Assembly (NCBI RefSeq): GCF_000327385.1
Contig: NW_008709945.1
Location: forward strand, 1,422,459 to 1,486,458
Length of the DNA: 64,000 bases
Direction: 5' to 3'
Source: Lottia gigantea
Taxonomy: Eukaryota > Mollusca > Gastropoda > Lottiidae
Part shown: positions 22,777 to 35,405 of the stretch, one piece after another
How positions within the stretch are numbered: the stretch's first letter is position 1
Layout: each line of letters begins with the position of its first letter
The notes under the pieces: generated by a model
Databases searched by the model: none
Seen by the model: the letters and a program-made list of their open reading frames with translations, nothing else
Told to the model about the DNA's origin: nothing
Translations under genes and position numbers: made by a program

Positions 22777-25700
22777 ATGAATTCAGTAATGAGGTCAAAT
22801 GCTGAGAGTGGATCTCCCCAACGTCAGCAATATGATCTTCAAGATGATAGAGGCAAAGACCCCAGACGACCGAGGAGGGTCAACTTCTATGTTAACGGAG
22901 ACCGCTATTTTAAAGGAAAGAAAATGTTTGTCACTCCAAATAGATATTATAATTTCAACGATTTGTTAAATGAACTCACTGGAAAACTACCATCTAATTT
23001 AAATCTTCCATACGGTGTACGACAGCTTTATGAAAAACATGGCCAGCGAATCACTGATGTTGATGATTTACAAGATGGAGATTGGTATGTGGCTGCTGGT
23101 TTCGAAGGGTTTAAATCTATTAAATATGGTAGTACTGACATGGAAGTTTGGTCAATGTGTAAGTACTTATATTTTTACTATACTTTAAATTTTCTGTTAT
23201 TAATAAGGATTTTAAAAATTGTGTTCAAGCACGGCCAAAAAAAAAATATGTTGGGTCAATGCGAAATAGTAAACTGGTCTGCCATTCCAACAAAAAGCTG
23301 GAAGAGAGTTAGAGATTTTGTCATCTTGGCATTCATAGAGGACAAAATTGAATAAACAAATTCTATGATGCACTAGTCAATTAGTAGAATAAATGTTGAC
23401 TTCTGGATTTGGGCCATAGGTAGTTTGTGTTGCTATGAGTGAACACAACAAGAGTCCAGTATATGATAAGTGTATAAACTCAGCAGTTTTAAAGGGATTT
23501 TAAAGAACTGAGTGTTTTATGACACCCAAGGTCTTATTTGTTACAAGCAAATTTTGCGGGGATGACGTCATAAAACATTTAGTTTTAGTGGAATTGCAGG
23601 AACCACAGATGTCTGATTAAAAAATGGAATGGTGCAAATTAATGCTCTCAGTGATAAGCATCCAAATTTAGAAAACCTCTTTACAATTTACAATAATTTG
23701 TAGATCAGATATGAGGATTACCAAGGTTATTGATGTTGTTGTAAATGATTTTTCTTCCGTGTCTTTGAAACCATAAGAATGATTGCAATTGCCTTTTGGG
23801 GATAATCCTCTTTATTTTTGTATTTCTACAATTGTCCTCAGGTTCATCGTCTTATCTTCGGCGGGATATGAACACTAACATTCAGGAAAACTCAACCCGC
23901 AGTTCCTGCAATACTATTAATAGATTGCTTCCTATCCTGGAGGTTACATTATAATTCCAAAGACATTCTCATAGCCATAGAACACAGACTTGCAAGAAAA
24001 CTCAACCTTTTAGTTCAATACCTTCTTCCACAAATTCTACTAATAAATTGCTTCATATCCTACAGGTATCAGGATCTTCCATTGTTCTGTATTGTCAGTC
24101 TGAAATATACAGACTTGATATTGTTATTGATTTTCATGGTTCTATTATTAACACCCTGCTTGATTATAATGCATCATTGTAAACACATTGTCAATCATAA
24201 TTACCTGTCGAGTTATTATTTCTATTTTACTCTTAAATACTATTGATTCAGTCCATGACATTTTGTTGATTAGGATTCAGTGTGATTAACAAGGTAGTAT
24301 TCAGCGTTTATTGCAGCAGACACACTAGGGAGTCTTGTATAAAAGAATATTCGATAAGCGTTTACCACAATGGGCTGGGCCTGGTCTATTGCAGCAGACA
24401 CACAAGTGTATTCCGGCTAAAAAAAACAAAAAAACTCAATAAAATTGGCTGACAGACTGAGCAAACACTAGGGTATTCCGACAGACTGAGCCTTAGGGGA
24501 CAGAGAAAAGAAAGAAATAGCCATGTTTACAAGATAACAATCAGGATCTTGTTCTAGATATATTAAGTGTTGTTGGTTATTTTGGTACAGACACATAGGT
24601 TTAGAAGGGGAATGGGTGGGGGTGCCAGTCATTACAGAGCAACTCAATGTAAGATTAAGGTACATACTTGGGTCAGTAAATGCATATTTAGCCTTGGCTT
24701 TTTGAAGAGTGTGGAGGCTCAACAACTTCTTGATTCCTTTGCTCTACTGCACCTGCTCATCTATATTGCAGCAGGCGAGACTAGATATCGATTCTTTTAA
24801 AAGTGAATTTCCTTTCATTTCTTAGACAATTTTTAAGCATAACTTCACTTGAGTTGACTTGAGTATAATGACACAGGACAAATTCACATGTCTCATGTTA
24901 ATTTTGATGAAACTTTTTTTTCAAATAGTCTTTTGCTGTTTTATCGTGACTTTCAAAGAACAAAGGGGAAGAATTCACGAAAAAGATTTTTTATCTAGTT
25001 AGAAAAAATCAGTCGGATTAAATATTCAACATGTTTGTTTGAGTGATACTGTTTTTGAGTTGATATGCTTCGATCTATAACTTGATGATGACAATATAGC
25101 TTGTTGAAACATTGTGTACAATACAATAAAACCCAGGTGTAGTATACCATAATATTGTGTTACCCACTGTTTTTTTAAGGACCTATCCTTGATACCCTTG
25201 AACCCTTTATTTATTGTACCTCACGCTTTGCTATATCTATGTTTTGAGTCCTATTTTTATAGTCCTAAATACTACTTAGTGAGCCATGATTTTAGTTTCA
25301 TAAAGATTGGAATTTGCTGACATCATTGAGGTATAAAGCACATAGTCCTCAGCAAACTTTAGCCTAGTCACCTTTTCCCTTTTCCACTTTTCTTCCGCGA
25401 TAATTTTGATCTAGTACAACTGACCTCAAGACCCTGTTAAGAGGTCAACCTCTTTCAGTCTATTCTTTAAGAGCAACGTATGTTGTGTCAATGAACGCTC
25501 ATAAATAGGATTTGTATGTAAATTTGCTTAGATGAGATAATATATGAATATAATTGACCCACTAGGCGAGGTATAAAAAGCAATTTACCACCTTGGTGTT
25601 TTTTTTTTACGCCATTATTAAAGGTTTAATAAACGTCTTTTTCTATTGAATTACCTGGGAGAATACCCGTTACTTGTAAATTATTGAAAGCAAACACAAT

Positions 25701-28700
25701 CTATTGTGTGGGGTATAATGAGGTTTTCTTTAGGCTGGTGTCTTGGGAATATTTCTCAATAACGCCTTTTAATCACTAGAGAGCTTCAGTGAATTTGAAT
25801 GACATTTAAGTGATTTTTTAATTGAATCGGAATCAGTGAATTGTTGATCATATTTTTAATACTTGCATGTCACTTGTCAATCTTCCAATCAACTTGTTAT
25901 TGGTTCTTTACATTAAATTATCTGTCAAAACATTTTCGCCTTTTAACAAGGTGTTTTGAGTTGTGAAACACAAAGTTATCAGTTTTTTGGATTTATAGTA
26001 TTGTGGATTACGATTATGTCATTTGAAAATGGATTTAATTTTGGATTCATGATTGGAATTATGCCATAGAGCATTAGTTTACATTTGTCTTTCATTTTAC
26101 AAGTCATGTGACTAAAACCAGTACTTTTGTGGAAGATTTTTATCTGTGACAATCACATTGTATTTTATCAGGATGCTTCCTGATATATTTGCTAGTCCAT
26201 ACATACAGTCTCAAAGAAAACGAACTCGAGTGAAAGTAAACAGTCATGGCTTAGATCCAAACGTGTTCTTCATTAGGTTACAGATAGGAAGTAAGAAAGT
26301 TAATTAAGATGTATAATTAATGAGTGATATATAGTATTGTGTATATAGTTGAGTTGGAGATAATTAAATGTTGTCAAGGGTGTGTCGGTCACTGTCCTGT
26401 TGGTTGGAATAATAATCTTTAATCAGTTCTCATGAGGATATGATATATTGTAAAGAATTTATTTTAAAGTTGCCCTGACTTTTTTTTAATGATCTTTTTT
26501 GTTTCAAAGATTTTCAAATTTATTTGTTTTGTTTTGATTTATTTTCACTCATTCACCGAATCTTAAAGATTTCCAATTCAGTCAATAGATTTTTAAGATT
26601 GAAAAATTTATGAGTATTAATCAAATTGTCGATATTTGTATGAACCTTAGAGTCATTCATATTTTAAATATCAATCTTATTTGATCTTCAGCAATGAATT
26701 AGAAAATAAAAAGCCCGGTGTGATAGTTACTGGTTTAAGTTCAGTTCCATTGATAAAATTACAAGATTGAAAAAGTTTTGCAAACTATTCGATATTTGTA
26801 TAAACCTAAGAAGGCATTTATATTTTGATTTTCAATCTTATTTGATCTGCAGCCTACTTAATGAACCATTATCAATCAATGATATATTTTTACTTTCAGC
26901 TAAACCAGTCAAAAGTTCCAATTTTCAACTTGGTGGAGACATATCACATGGAAGATACCAAGGATATTCCAACAATGCTTTTGCTCCTAGTAGATATTTT
27001 AGGACTCACGGTTCATACTCTAATAAAAGATGGTCTGGTCCATCAGGAACCTCGCCTCATAAATTTTCTACCTCTGATAATTACGGAAGTAACAAACCCA
27101 AGGTCATTACTGTGGTCAGAAATGGCGTGGCACCAAGGAGTAACGTGAAAATTCTTCTGAATAGGAGGAGTGTTCAGTCCTTTGAGCAGTTGATGTGTGA
27201 TATTTCGGAAGCGTTTACTGCGAAAGGAAGGAGTCACAAAGTGAACAAACTTTATACAATAAAAGGCAAAGCAGTACAAAGTGTGTCAGACTTTTTTCGT
27301 AATGATGATGTATTTATAGGGGTAGGGTATGAACAATTCTCTGTGGATCAGGTACAACAGATAATTCAGGAACTTTATCCTGATGAGTCTCAACATAAAA
27401 GTATAATGAAAAGTTGGGATAAGTATCAGAAAAAGCGTGAAGCGAGGGAAATCGAGGCTCATCCCACAACTGATAAACGTGACAGTGGTTTTGCGGAACC
27501 TAGCGATTCCTCGCATCGTGACTCGGACACTAATATAAACGAAGGTGCGACTAGAAATAGTAAAGAAATTGCTCAAGATCAGGATACTTTCCCATCGTCA
27601 TCGAAAACTAAGGAAGCTAAGCTGCGCAGACGACAACAAAAACAAGGAGAAGCAGAACAAAGAGCTATTGAAGATGAAAAAAGGAAGAAAGGATTAATTC
27701 CCTTGGAACAAATAAATTCTTATAAAGCTCTGGAGGAGGCAAAGAGAAGAAGAAAAGAAGAGAGTAGGAGATTAAAAGAGCAGGCTGAAGAACAGAGGAA
27801 AAGGGAAACAGATCAACAGCTTCATCAAGAACAGGAAGAAAGGAGAGTGAAGCTGGAACAGGAAGAGCAAAGAATGAAAGCAGAAAAGGCTGCCAGGAAG
27901 CGAAAAGAAGAGGCGGAAAGAGCAGAAAAAGCCGAAAGGGAGGCCAAAGAAAAGGAATTGAAAGAACAAGAAGAAAAGCAAAACCAGGAAGCTGAAGCAA
28001 AAGAATTAACAACAACAGAATCAATCGAAAAAGAATTGACAACAACAAAATCAACTGAAAAAGAAAATGATGAACCTGAGAAAGAGAAAACTGATCAAGA
28101 AAAAAGGGAAGAAGTTACAGATGACCTTGAAAAACCTGTCGCTGAGCAGATCGAAATCAAGGAAGATGTAGATGACAACAAAATTAAAAATGAGGAAGAA
28201 AAGGAAAAAGAAAAATCTGCTGAAATCAAGGAGAAATCTGTGGTTGAGGAAAAGATAGATGAAAATATCATCGAGAATAAACCAGCTCCAGAAAAAACAA
28301 AAGATAAAGTCAAGGACAAGGAAAATGAGAAATCTCGGAAAAAATCTAAAGCGAAAGTGATACGTAGGACTAAATTAGAACGTCAGATCAGTAAAGACGA
28401 ACATGTTGTTGCCAGATATGAAATGGGACGTGTCTTAGGTGACGGAAACTTTGCTGTTGTGAAACAAAGTCGTCTGCGTAGTACTGGGCAAGAATTTGGA
28501 ATTAAAGTGATTGACAAAAGTAAATTAAAGGGAAAAGAACACATGGTTGAAAATGAGATTGAGATAATGAAGGAATGCAATCATTTTAATATTGTGAAAT
28601 TATATGAAGAGTTTGAAACTAGAGATAGGCTTTATCTGGTTATGGAACTTGTCAAGGTAAGCTATTTAATTTAGCACCAATTATCAGGATGATTGAAATT

Positions 28701-31700
28701 CTATTAGTTCCTGGTATTACTAAAACCAGATCTGAAGACAAATTCAATTAATTAAATGTTCTGGACCTTATTTTCGAAACTTAACTCAGATAAAATCTAG
28801 ATTTTAAGCTATATTGTATAATGATTAACTTAAGAGATGACTGGAAGTTTTCTTTGGTAGTCGATTGAACTTCATTTGGCAAAAAAGTTGTCAGATCTTA
28901 AATGAGTTAAGGAACCTACAACAAATAGATGAATGCCAAATTATAATTAAGACCAACTAAGACCAATATTCTAAGAGTGTGTATAAACCCCCCTTCACAG
29001 CTCAATATCTTAAATTGTGCATTTACATTTCCCTCCAAGGGTTTCCCAAATTTTCAAAACAAACCCCAAACACTTTTAGGTTATAAGAGTCAAATTATAG
29101 AAAAAGAAAAACAGATTTCTTTCATCCAAATCTGATTTCTAAAATGAGTTAATTATATGTTTTTTTTCCCACTTTCAATTCACCCCATTAATAACAGGAT
29201 TGTTGCTTTGATATGTTAACATGTTAATTTATAACATAGCTTTCTGTTAATAGAACATTCACTCCATTCACAAAACCAATTTATATTTAGGTGACCCTAA
29301 TCCCTTTTCAAAAGGACAATTTGGTATAAGGTTTATCTATTAACATGTAAAAAGAAATCTTAAAACATGTTGCTGTTACTCAGAGTTTCACGCTATGTGA
29401 TCTTCAGATATAAATAGACATTTATTAAAGGACACTCTAACATTTAAACTTCACAAGATAGATGACGAGTCCAATTTAAAACATTAACAATCCTTGTGTA
29501 TAAAGGAGAAATCTGTAAATGAAAAAGTGGACAAGTGTTTTGAAACTGATGAACATGAATTAAAAAAAATTAAAAATTAAAAAATTCAATACAGTCATTG
29601 GGCTTAAATTTGGAAAAAAATGTTGGAGAAAAGACCATAGGACAATTCTAGCCACAAACAGATAGTTGATACTCTTCAGTTGGCTACCTTTCTGCAAATT
29701 CTTATATCAACTGCAATAAGGACTACCAGAATTATGTTCAAATATTTCTTACAACATTTAAAAGTGCTTTTAATATTAAGGTTTGAATGGAAATTTTAAC
29801 AATAAATCTTGTGTGGATTTACATTAAATTTTATACATTAAGGAGGAGATTACAAAAGTTTAATTTCCTTTGACGTTGGGTTGAAGTCCCATAATATAAC
29901 ACTTATATAATAACAAGCCTTTGTCCCTTCTCTTTATAAATATGTGTTTATTGCCCTTTATTGAGTTTATAGTTTATAATATTATTATGTAGCTGTTATA
30001 TTTATAATAGGTCTTTATAAAATCTGTGTTGAACCAGGTAAAGGAATTTTTATTTTGTCATGTTCTATACCTCTCAATACAATAGTTATTTCACGGTACT
30101 GTTTTATAACACAACTTAACATACTTTAGGTTTGTGTGAACCAACTATAGACCTCCTAATCTTCTTAATTATTATGTGTATGAAGTAATCTATTACTAAA
30201 TACAAAGAAAAATCTTATAACGTTACTTTGGCATTATCTTTTTGAAAAAAGTAGGCACTGGTAGAAACAGTATCTGAAATAAGTCGGTGGGCAGACAAAA
30301 GCCCCTCTATTCAGAAGCCCTTTTGTCCTAAGTCTTTTGTCTGGGTTCAAAATTGCAGTGGGGCTTTTGTCTGAATTTTTTTTTAATGTGTTAGAGACAG
30401 GAACCAATCCTACGTTTCTTTCATGTTACTAAATGGTTTATTTTAGGGTGGTGATTTATTCGATGCTATCACACAGAGTGTTAAATTTACAGAAATTGAG
30501 GCAGCTAGGATGGTCAAAGATCTGTGTAATGCTCTATTTTACCTTCATTCTAGAAACATTGTACATAGAGACTTAAAACCTGAAAACTTATTGGTAAGTA
30601 GCAGACACGAACATAAACTTTGGCATAAGACATCACAGTTTAAAAAAAAAAGACAAGAAACAATCACATTTTAAGAGAACTACAATTTAGGTTCATGAGG
30701 ATCCTCTCTACTAGCTTGTCCTTTTCCATCCTCATTCCTAGATAATCTGTACCCACTTACAACTAGGGCAGACTGAAATCAAGGATCTAAACTTACTTTT
30801 AAGGATTTCTTAAAGGGATTTAACGAATTGAAATATTCCTGTCTATTCCTGCATATTATTATTTTGACAACAGGTGCATAGAAATAAAGATGGTACTGTA
30901 TCATTAAAACTAGCTGATTTTGGTCTGGCCATGGAAGTTAATGATTTAATCTATACTGTTTGTGGTACACCAACTTATGTTGCTCCTGAAATACTCTCAG
31001 AAATAGGTGAGTCCTAAATTAACATTATTAACTAGAATCCCCTAGTTTTCCAGATTATCCCTAGGGTAAGAAGGGGTGTGCATTATCCATGCTTTTTCAC
31101 TGTATTCACAATTTTAAGGCATATGAACTCTCCAAAAGGAATGCCCAGATGACAAACCAAACATCACCATAATGAACTCATTTCAGCAATATCTGTATTG
31201 TTTTTTAGAATATTAATAATGTCTTGGAATTGACCATCAAACTTTTATGGTTTTTGTTGAACTGTATAACAACTGGAACTTTGACTTGTACTGAAACAAG
31301 TAAAGCTAGCTAGTAATGAAAACTGTGTGATTTTTATTGAATTGTAGAAGAACTGAACCTCCGATTTTATATATGAAAAGCTACTAAAAAGAACTGTCAA
31401 CCATTTGTTTAAACTGTTGTGGTTTTTGTTGAATTACAGAAGATTTGGTACTTTGATTTTTCTTTGAAGTGTTACAGGAACTTGAAGGGCAATATTTGTT
31501 TAGCAGTTTATGTATGATCTTTGATTTTATTTACAGGTTATAGTTTAGAAGTTGACATGTGGGCTGTAGGAGTTATTATGTATATATTATTATGTGGTTT
31601 TCCACCATTTAGAAGTCCTGATAGAAAACAAACTGAATTATTTGCTATGATAAAGGCAGGAGAATATGAGTTTGTGATGCCATATTGGGATGGCACTTCT

Positions 31701-32370
31701 TTATGTAAGTTTCCTTTGTCTGTATTAATTTCGATACACCCTGAGTGTAGATAAAAGATGTTATTAGGGGGTGAAAGCTGATAAAAGGTCAGACCTAATC
31801 GCCTTGCAGACAATAAAGTCTTTAGATAGCATTTAGCAATTGTATGATATATAGACACAGCTTTATGGAAGAAAAACGTATCAAAACATTGCCTCAAATT
31901 GATTTCAAATTTTGTATGCTGATTTATATTTTTGAACTTTGTATATTGATATTTTTTGAATTTTGTATATTGATATTTTTTGAATTTTGTATATTGATAT
32001 TTTTTGAATTTTGTATATTGATATTTTTTGAATTTTGTATGCTACATACATTGGCATATTTTGAAATATTCATAACTAAATTTGTCAAAAAACTTAATTT
32101 AGTAAAGTTCTTATGAAAATTGATTTTTCAGATGCAAAGAATTTAATAGGTCATTTATTGGTAGTTGATAGAACCAAACGATATTCCTCTATAGATGTAC
32201 TAAGTCATCCATGGATTATATTTAATGGGGAAGCCAAGAACTTCCCTGATAGTATTTCTATTGAGAAGCAACGAAGGGGTAGAGTGCAGGAACTGGAGAA
32301 GGAAGCTCTTCAAAATTTTGAAAGTTATCAGAAAGCTAAAGACAGGAGGATGAAACATCTTGAAGAGTGA
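22777..32370 (+). CDS. Doublecortin-like kinase (two DCX domains plus Ser/Thr kinase), complete
   Basis: This is a microtubule-associated Ser/Thr kinase of the CaMK group. Six coding exons: 22777-23158, 26900-28656, 30447-30593, 30874-31006, 31537-31704, 32132-32370. They total 2826 nt, or 941 residues plus stop, with all phases consistent. DCX1 is about residues 33-117 ([12 protein letters not shown]...), DCX2 about 195-275, a Lys/Glu-rich predicted coiled-coil linker about 310-630, and the kinase about 632-905. Kinase residues are intact: GDGNF 641-645, Lys663, HRD 753-755 with Asn760, DFG 777-779, APE 799-801. A short basic tail follows. DCLK1-type genes have a Ser/Pro-rich linker instead, and human DCLK3 has one DCX, so orthology among DCLK1/2/3 is left open. 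The start context is weak (C at -3); the next in-frame ATG is codon 5. Confidence 0.95.
26173..26290 (+). other. Candidate alternative first coding exon of the DCLK gene
   Basis: An ATG at 26173 opens 39 codons plus one base ([16 protein letters not shown] ... [10 protein letters not shown]) and ends at a GTAAGA donor at 26291. It leaves the same phase as coding exon 1, so it splices in frame to 26900. The product would lack DCX1 but keep DCX2 and the kinase. As an internal exon it would fail, because its acceptor would put TGA in frame. It may also be chance. Confidence 0.35.
26900..28656 (+). other. DCLK exon 2: DCX2, charged linker, kinase N-lobe
   Basis: One 1757-nt exon holds residues 128-713. 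DCX2 includes [19 protein letters not shown] and [11 protein letters not shown]. From about residue 310 the sequence is dominated by Lys, Glu, Arg and Gln in heptad-like order, then by KEKEK and EE runs, with a small internal duplication ([10 protein letters not shown] / [10 protein letters not shown]). The kinase glycine loop and catalytic lysine are at the end. Base composition turns strongly purine-rich, which creates long meaningless antisense frames. Confidence 0.9.
28411..32370 (+). other. Kinase domain exons of the DCLK gene
   Basis: The domain runs from [17 protein letters not shown] in exon 2 through four short exons. Exon 30447-30593 carries the catalytic loop [10 protein letters not shown], exon 30874-31006 the DFG and the activation segment [10 protein letters not shown], exon 31537-31704 the [18 protein letters not shown] helix, and exon 32132-32370 the last lobe and tail. 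All catalytic residues are present, so an active kinase is expected. Intron 28657-30446 holds no exon-like sequence. Confidence 0.93.
31905..32045. repeat. 24-bp tandem repeat in the last DCLK intron
   Basis: About five copies of GATATTTTTTGAATTTTGTA plus TATT. The array ends some 85 bp before the last coding exon. Its 24-bp length keeps one frame open (an FEFCILIF repeat), which has no coding meaning. Confidence 0.85.
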
Positions 32371-32628
32371 AATTGTTTTATGGATTATAATGATGAACAA
32401 TTTGATATTTGCCATATTTTTTTAATTAGAAACTCGAATTTTAAATCCCTCCTTTGTAAATGTGTAATATCAAGTTAATTCTTTTGCAAATATGGTGGCA
32501 TTGACATATAAAGCATCTTAAAGAGTGAAATTATACAATAATTATACAAATAGTTTAATACGCCATATTGCTTTTTATTAAAAGTCTCAAAATTGAAATC
32601 CGTCCATTGTTTTGTGATATATATATCA

Positions 32629-32646
32629 AATAAATTGCTAAATAAA
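32629..32646 (+). terminator. Candidate polyadenylation signals of the DCLK gene
   Basis: Two AATAAA hexamers (32629-32634 and 32641-32646) lie about 260 bp after the stop codon. A distal AATAAA at 33570-33575 could give a longer 3' UTR that would include the 22-bp repeat array. Confidence 0.4.
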
Positions 32647-32924
32647 CATGCTGGCTTGAAATGATGAAGAAATTAGGAACAACTCTAATGATAAAACCAG
32701 CCAAGTCCTTAATGCAAATGTTGTTAGGCAATGTCAAGCATAATTCTGTACAATGCTTCTTATTGGCTTTTTCAGAAATTTTGAAATCACCAAATTTCAT
32801 TTCTTTAAAACTTCAAAATAATTGGAAAATTGACAGAATAAGAAATTATTTTTAAATATTTAAAAAAACTCTAAATTGCTTGCTCACACTTTTGCTGAAG
32901 ATATTTCTATCATTTTGTAAAATT

Positions 32925-33145
32925 TTAGACAATATTTGTAATATTTTGTAAATTGTTTTGAAATATTAGGACATTGTTTTGAAATATTTTGGACATTGTT
33001 TTGAAATATTTTGGACATTGTATTGAAATATTTTGGACATTGTTTTGAAATATTTTGGACATTGTTTTGTAATATTTTGAACATTGTTTTGTAATAATAA
33101 ATGTTTTGGACGATATTTGTAATATTTTGTAAATTGTTTTGTAAA
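32925..33145. repeat. 22-bp tandem repeat downstream of the DCLK gene
   Basis: Copies of TTGTTTTGAAATATTTTGGA plus CA, with divergent copies at both ends (TTTGTAATATTTTGTAAATTG). The array may lie in a long 3' UTR. Confidence 0.8.
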
Positions 33146-33814
33146 CATTCCTATTGAGTGCTGAGTATTGTATAAGACTGTGATATGTACATAAATCAAT
33201 ATTTTATATTTGATAATACCAAAAATATTCTTACTTATATTTCAAGGGGTATTCACTTGATGTATTTTCATAATATATTATGTAATAAGGGTTTAAAGGA
33301 TGCTAATTCTATAATTTATAAGAAATATTGTCAACTTGCGAAATTAGAAGAACATTTTTTTTGGGAAGGTAGGGTCTTGTAATCGCCACTCAATTTTAGG
33401 CTTTTGTGAATTTTTCATCCAAATAGGTGCAGATTATTTACAGTGACGAATTTTTTCCAGATTTAATGGAGAGTTCCGATGCATATTATATTCACAATTA
33501 TTCTAATACTGTACATTATTTGAAAGCTGACAATGTGCTCAAATACCTGTAAGAGTATATATTATATGAAATAAACCTTCTTACACTTTATTATTTGATT
33601 TGAATATGATTTGTTTTAATGTTTAGATATTGTGCAACATTCTGTTTTTAAATATAGGAATTTGGAAGGATTAAAATCATGTGTCCATTTGTTTATTTAC
33701 TAATATCAACTACCTTACACCTAATTTGTTAATTATTTTGTTAATATTGTAATTTTAGTGATTTATCTGTGATATTATTTGTATTTGTTGATTTTGATAA
33801 ATTTAATCAAGGTA

Positions 33815-34115
33815 ATGACTTTATCATGTTGTAATAATTTTAAATTATCATTTATTTTATAATTAAGATAATTTAAAGTTATTTAATTTTGAATTGTGAT
33901 ACTTTTAAGTGATCATTTTTTTATCATTTGTGATAAGTTTAAATTATCATTTACTTTATAATTAAGATATTTTTAAGTTATCATTTCTTATTGATTTGTG
34001 ATCATTTATCGTATAATGTGTGATAACTAAGTGATCATTTTTTTTATTCAAATGTGATCATTTACTTTTTAGTATATGATGATTTCAAGTGATAATATTA
34101 TGCACTTCATTTAAA
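33815..34115. repeat. Degenerate ATTATCA/TGATCA repeat region
   Basis: Very AT-rich sequence in which AAATTATCATTTA and AAGTGATCATTTTTT recur at irregular spacing. It looks like an old, decayed tandem array. Confidence 0.45.
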
Positions 34116-34503
34116 TCCGTCCGTTAAATATTTGTTAAAAACATCATTAAACTATGAAAGTTTGTCATAAAGAATTATCAAAGCAAACATAAATACCTAT
34201 GCATTAGCATATTATTTTTACATTGTCAATTCTAGGATTCACAAAGTCTTAAAAGTTAATGTGAACATAATATAAGTGTACATTATTATGCTAAGGGATA
34301 GAACTTAAATTTAGCATTGGATTTTCATGTTGAATGATGATACTGATAGCTTGAATTAAGTTGTATCAGCTGGCAAAGCTAACCTTAAGGAGAATAAAAA
34401 TATGCAGTTTGTATATCCGTCCCATATTATGTTATATAAGTAATATTCTGTTGTTTTTATGATATCTTATTTTGATATTCAGTTGTTTCCGTCCATTAAA
34501 AAT

Positions 34504-35405
34504 ATTTCAGTGTTTACTGTAGACTATTGAAAACTATTTCAGTGTTTACTGTAGACTATTAAAAACTATTTCAGTGTTGGCTGTAGACTATTGAAAACTA
34601 TTCCAGTGTTTACTGTAGACTATTGAAAACTATTCCAGTGTTTACTGTAGACTATTGAAAACTATTCCAGTGTTTACTGTAGACTATTGAAAACTATTCC
34701 AGTGTTTACTGTTGACTATTGAAAACTATTTCATTGTTTGCTGTAGACTATTGAAAACTATTCCAGTGTTTACTGTAGACTATTGAAAACTATTCCAGTG
34801 TTTACTGTAGACTATTGAAAACTATTCCAGTGTTTGCTGTAGACTATTTAAAACTATTCCAGTGTTTACTGTAGACTATTGAAAACTATTCCAGTGTTTA
34901 CTGTAGACTATTGAAAACTATTTCAGTGTTTACTGTGGACTATTGAAAACTATTCCAGTGTTTACTGTAGACTATTGAAAACTATTTCAGTGTTTACTGT
35001 AGACTATTGAAAACTATTTCAGTGTTTGCTGTAGACTATTTTAAACTATTCCAGTGTTTACTGTAGACTATTAAAAACTATCCCAGTGTTTGCTGTAGAC
35101 TATTGAAAACTATTCCAGTGTTTAATGTAGACTATTGAAAACTATTTCAGTGTTTGCTGTAGACTATTTTAAACTATTCCAGTGTTTACTGTAGACTATT
35201 AAAAACTATTCCAGTGTTTACTGTAGACTATTGAAAACTATTCCAGTGTTTACTGTATACTATTGAAAACTATTGCAGTGATTACTGTAGACTATTGAAA
35301 ACTATTCCAGTGTTTACTGTAGACTATTGAAAACTATTTCAGTGTTTACTGTAGACTATTGAAAACTATTTCAGTGTTTGCTGTAGACTATTAAAACTAT
35401 TCCAT
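34504..35405. repeat. 32-bp minisatellite, about 28 copies
   Basis: The unit reads TGTAGACTATTGAAAACTAT followed by TCCAGTGTTTAC. Copies differ by a few recurring variants (TTTCAGTG for TTCCAGTG, TTTGCTG for TTTACTG), and blocks of variants repeat, a sign of segmental expansion. It lies between the convergent DCLK and SNX4 genes. Confidence 0.9.

Noticed and set aside
23159-23355. C-terminal part of the 192-residue frame starting at 22777
   Set aside because: It follows the GTAAGT donor at 23159; the DCX1 domain already ends before it.
26767-26899. N-terminal extension of the long DCLK reading frame
   Set aside because: This stretch is intron read-through. A clear acceptor (TTACTTTCAG) ends at 26899 and joins coding exon 1 in phase.
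27665-28580. Minus-strand Leu/Phe/Ser-rich frames opposite the DCLK linker
   Set aside because: They are the antisense of a purine-rich Lys/Glu-coding exon, which is stop-poor for compositional reasons.
34504-35405. CRISPR-like direct repeats
   Set aside because: Units abut without unique spacers in a eukaryotic gene region; it is a minisatellite.
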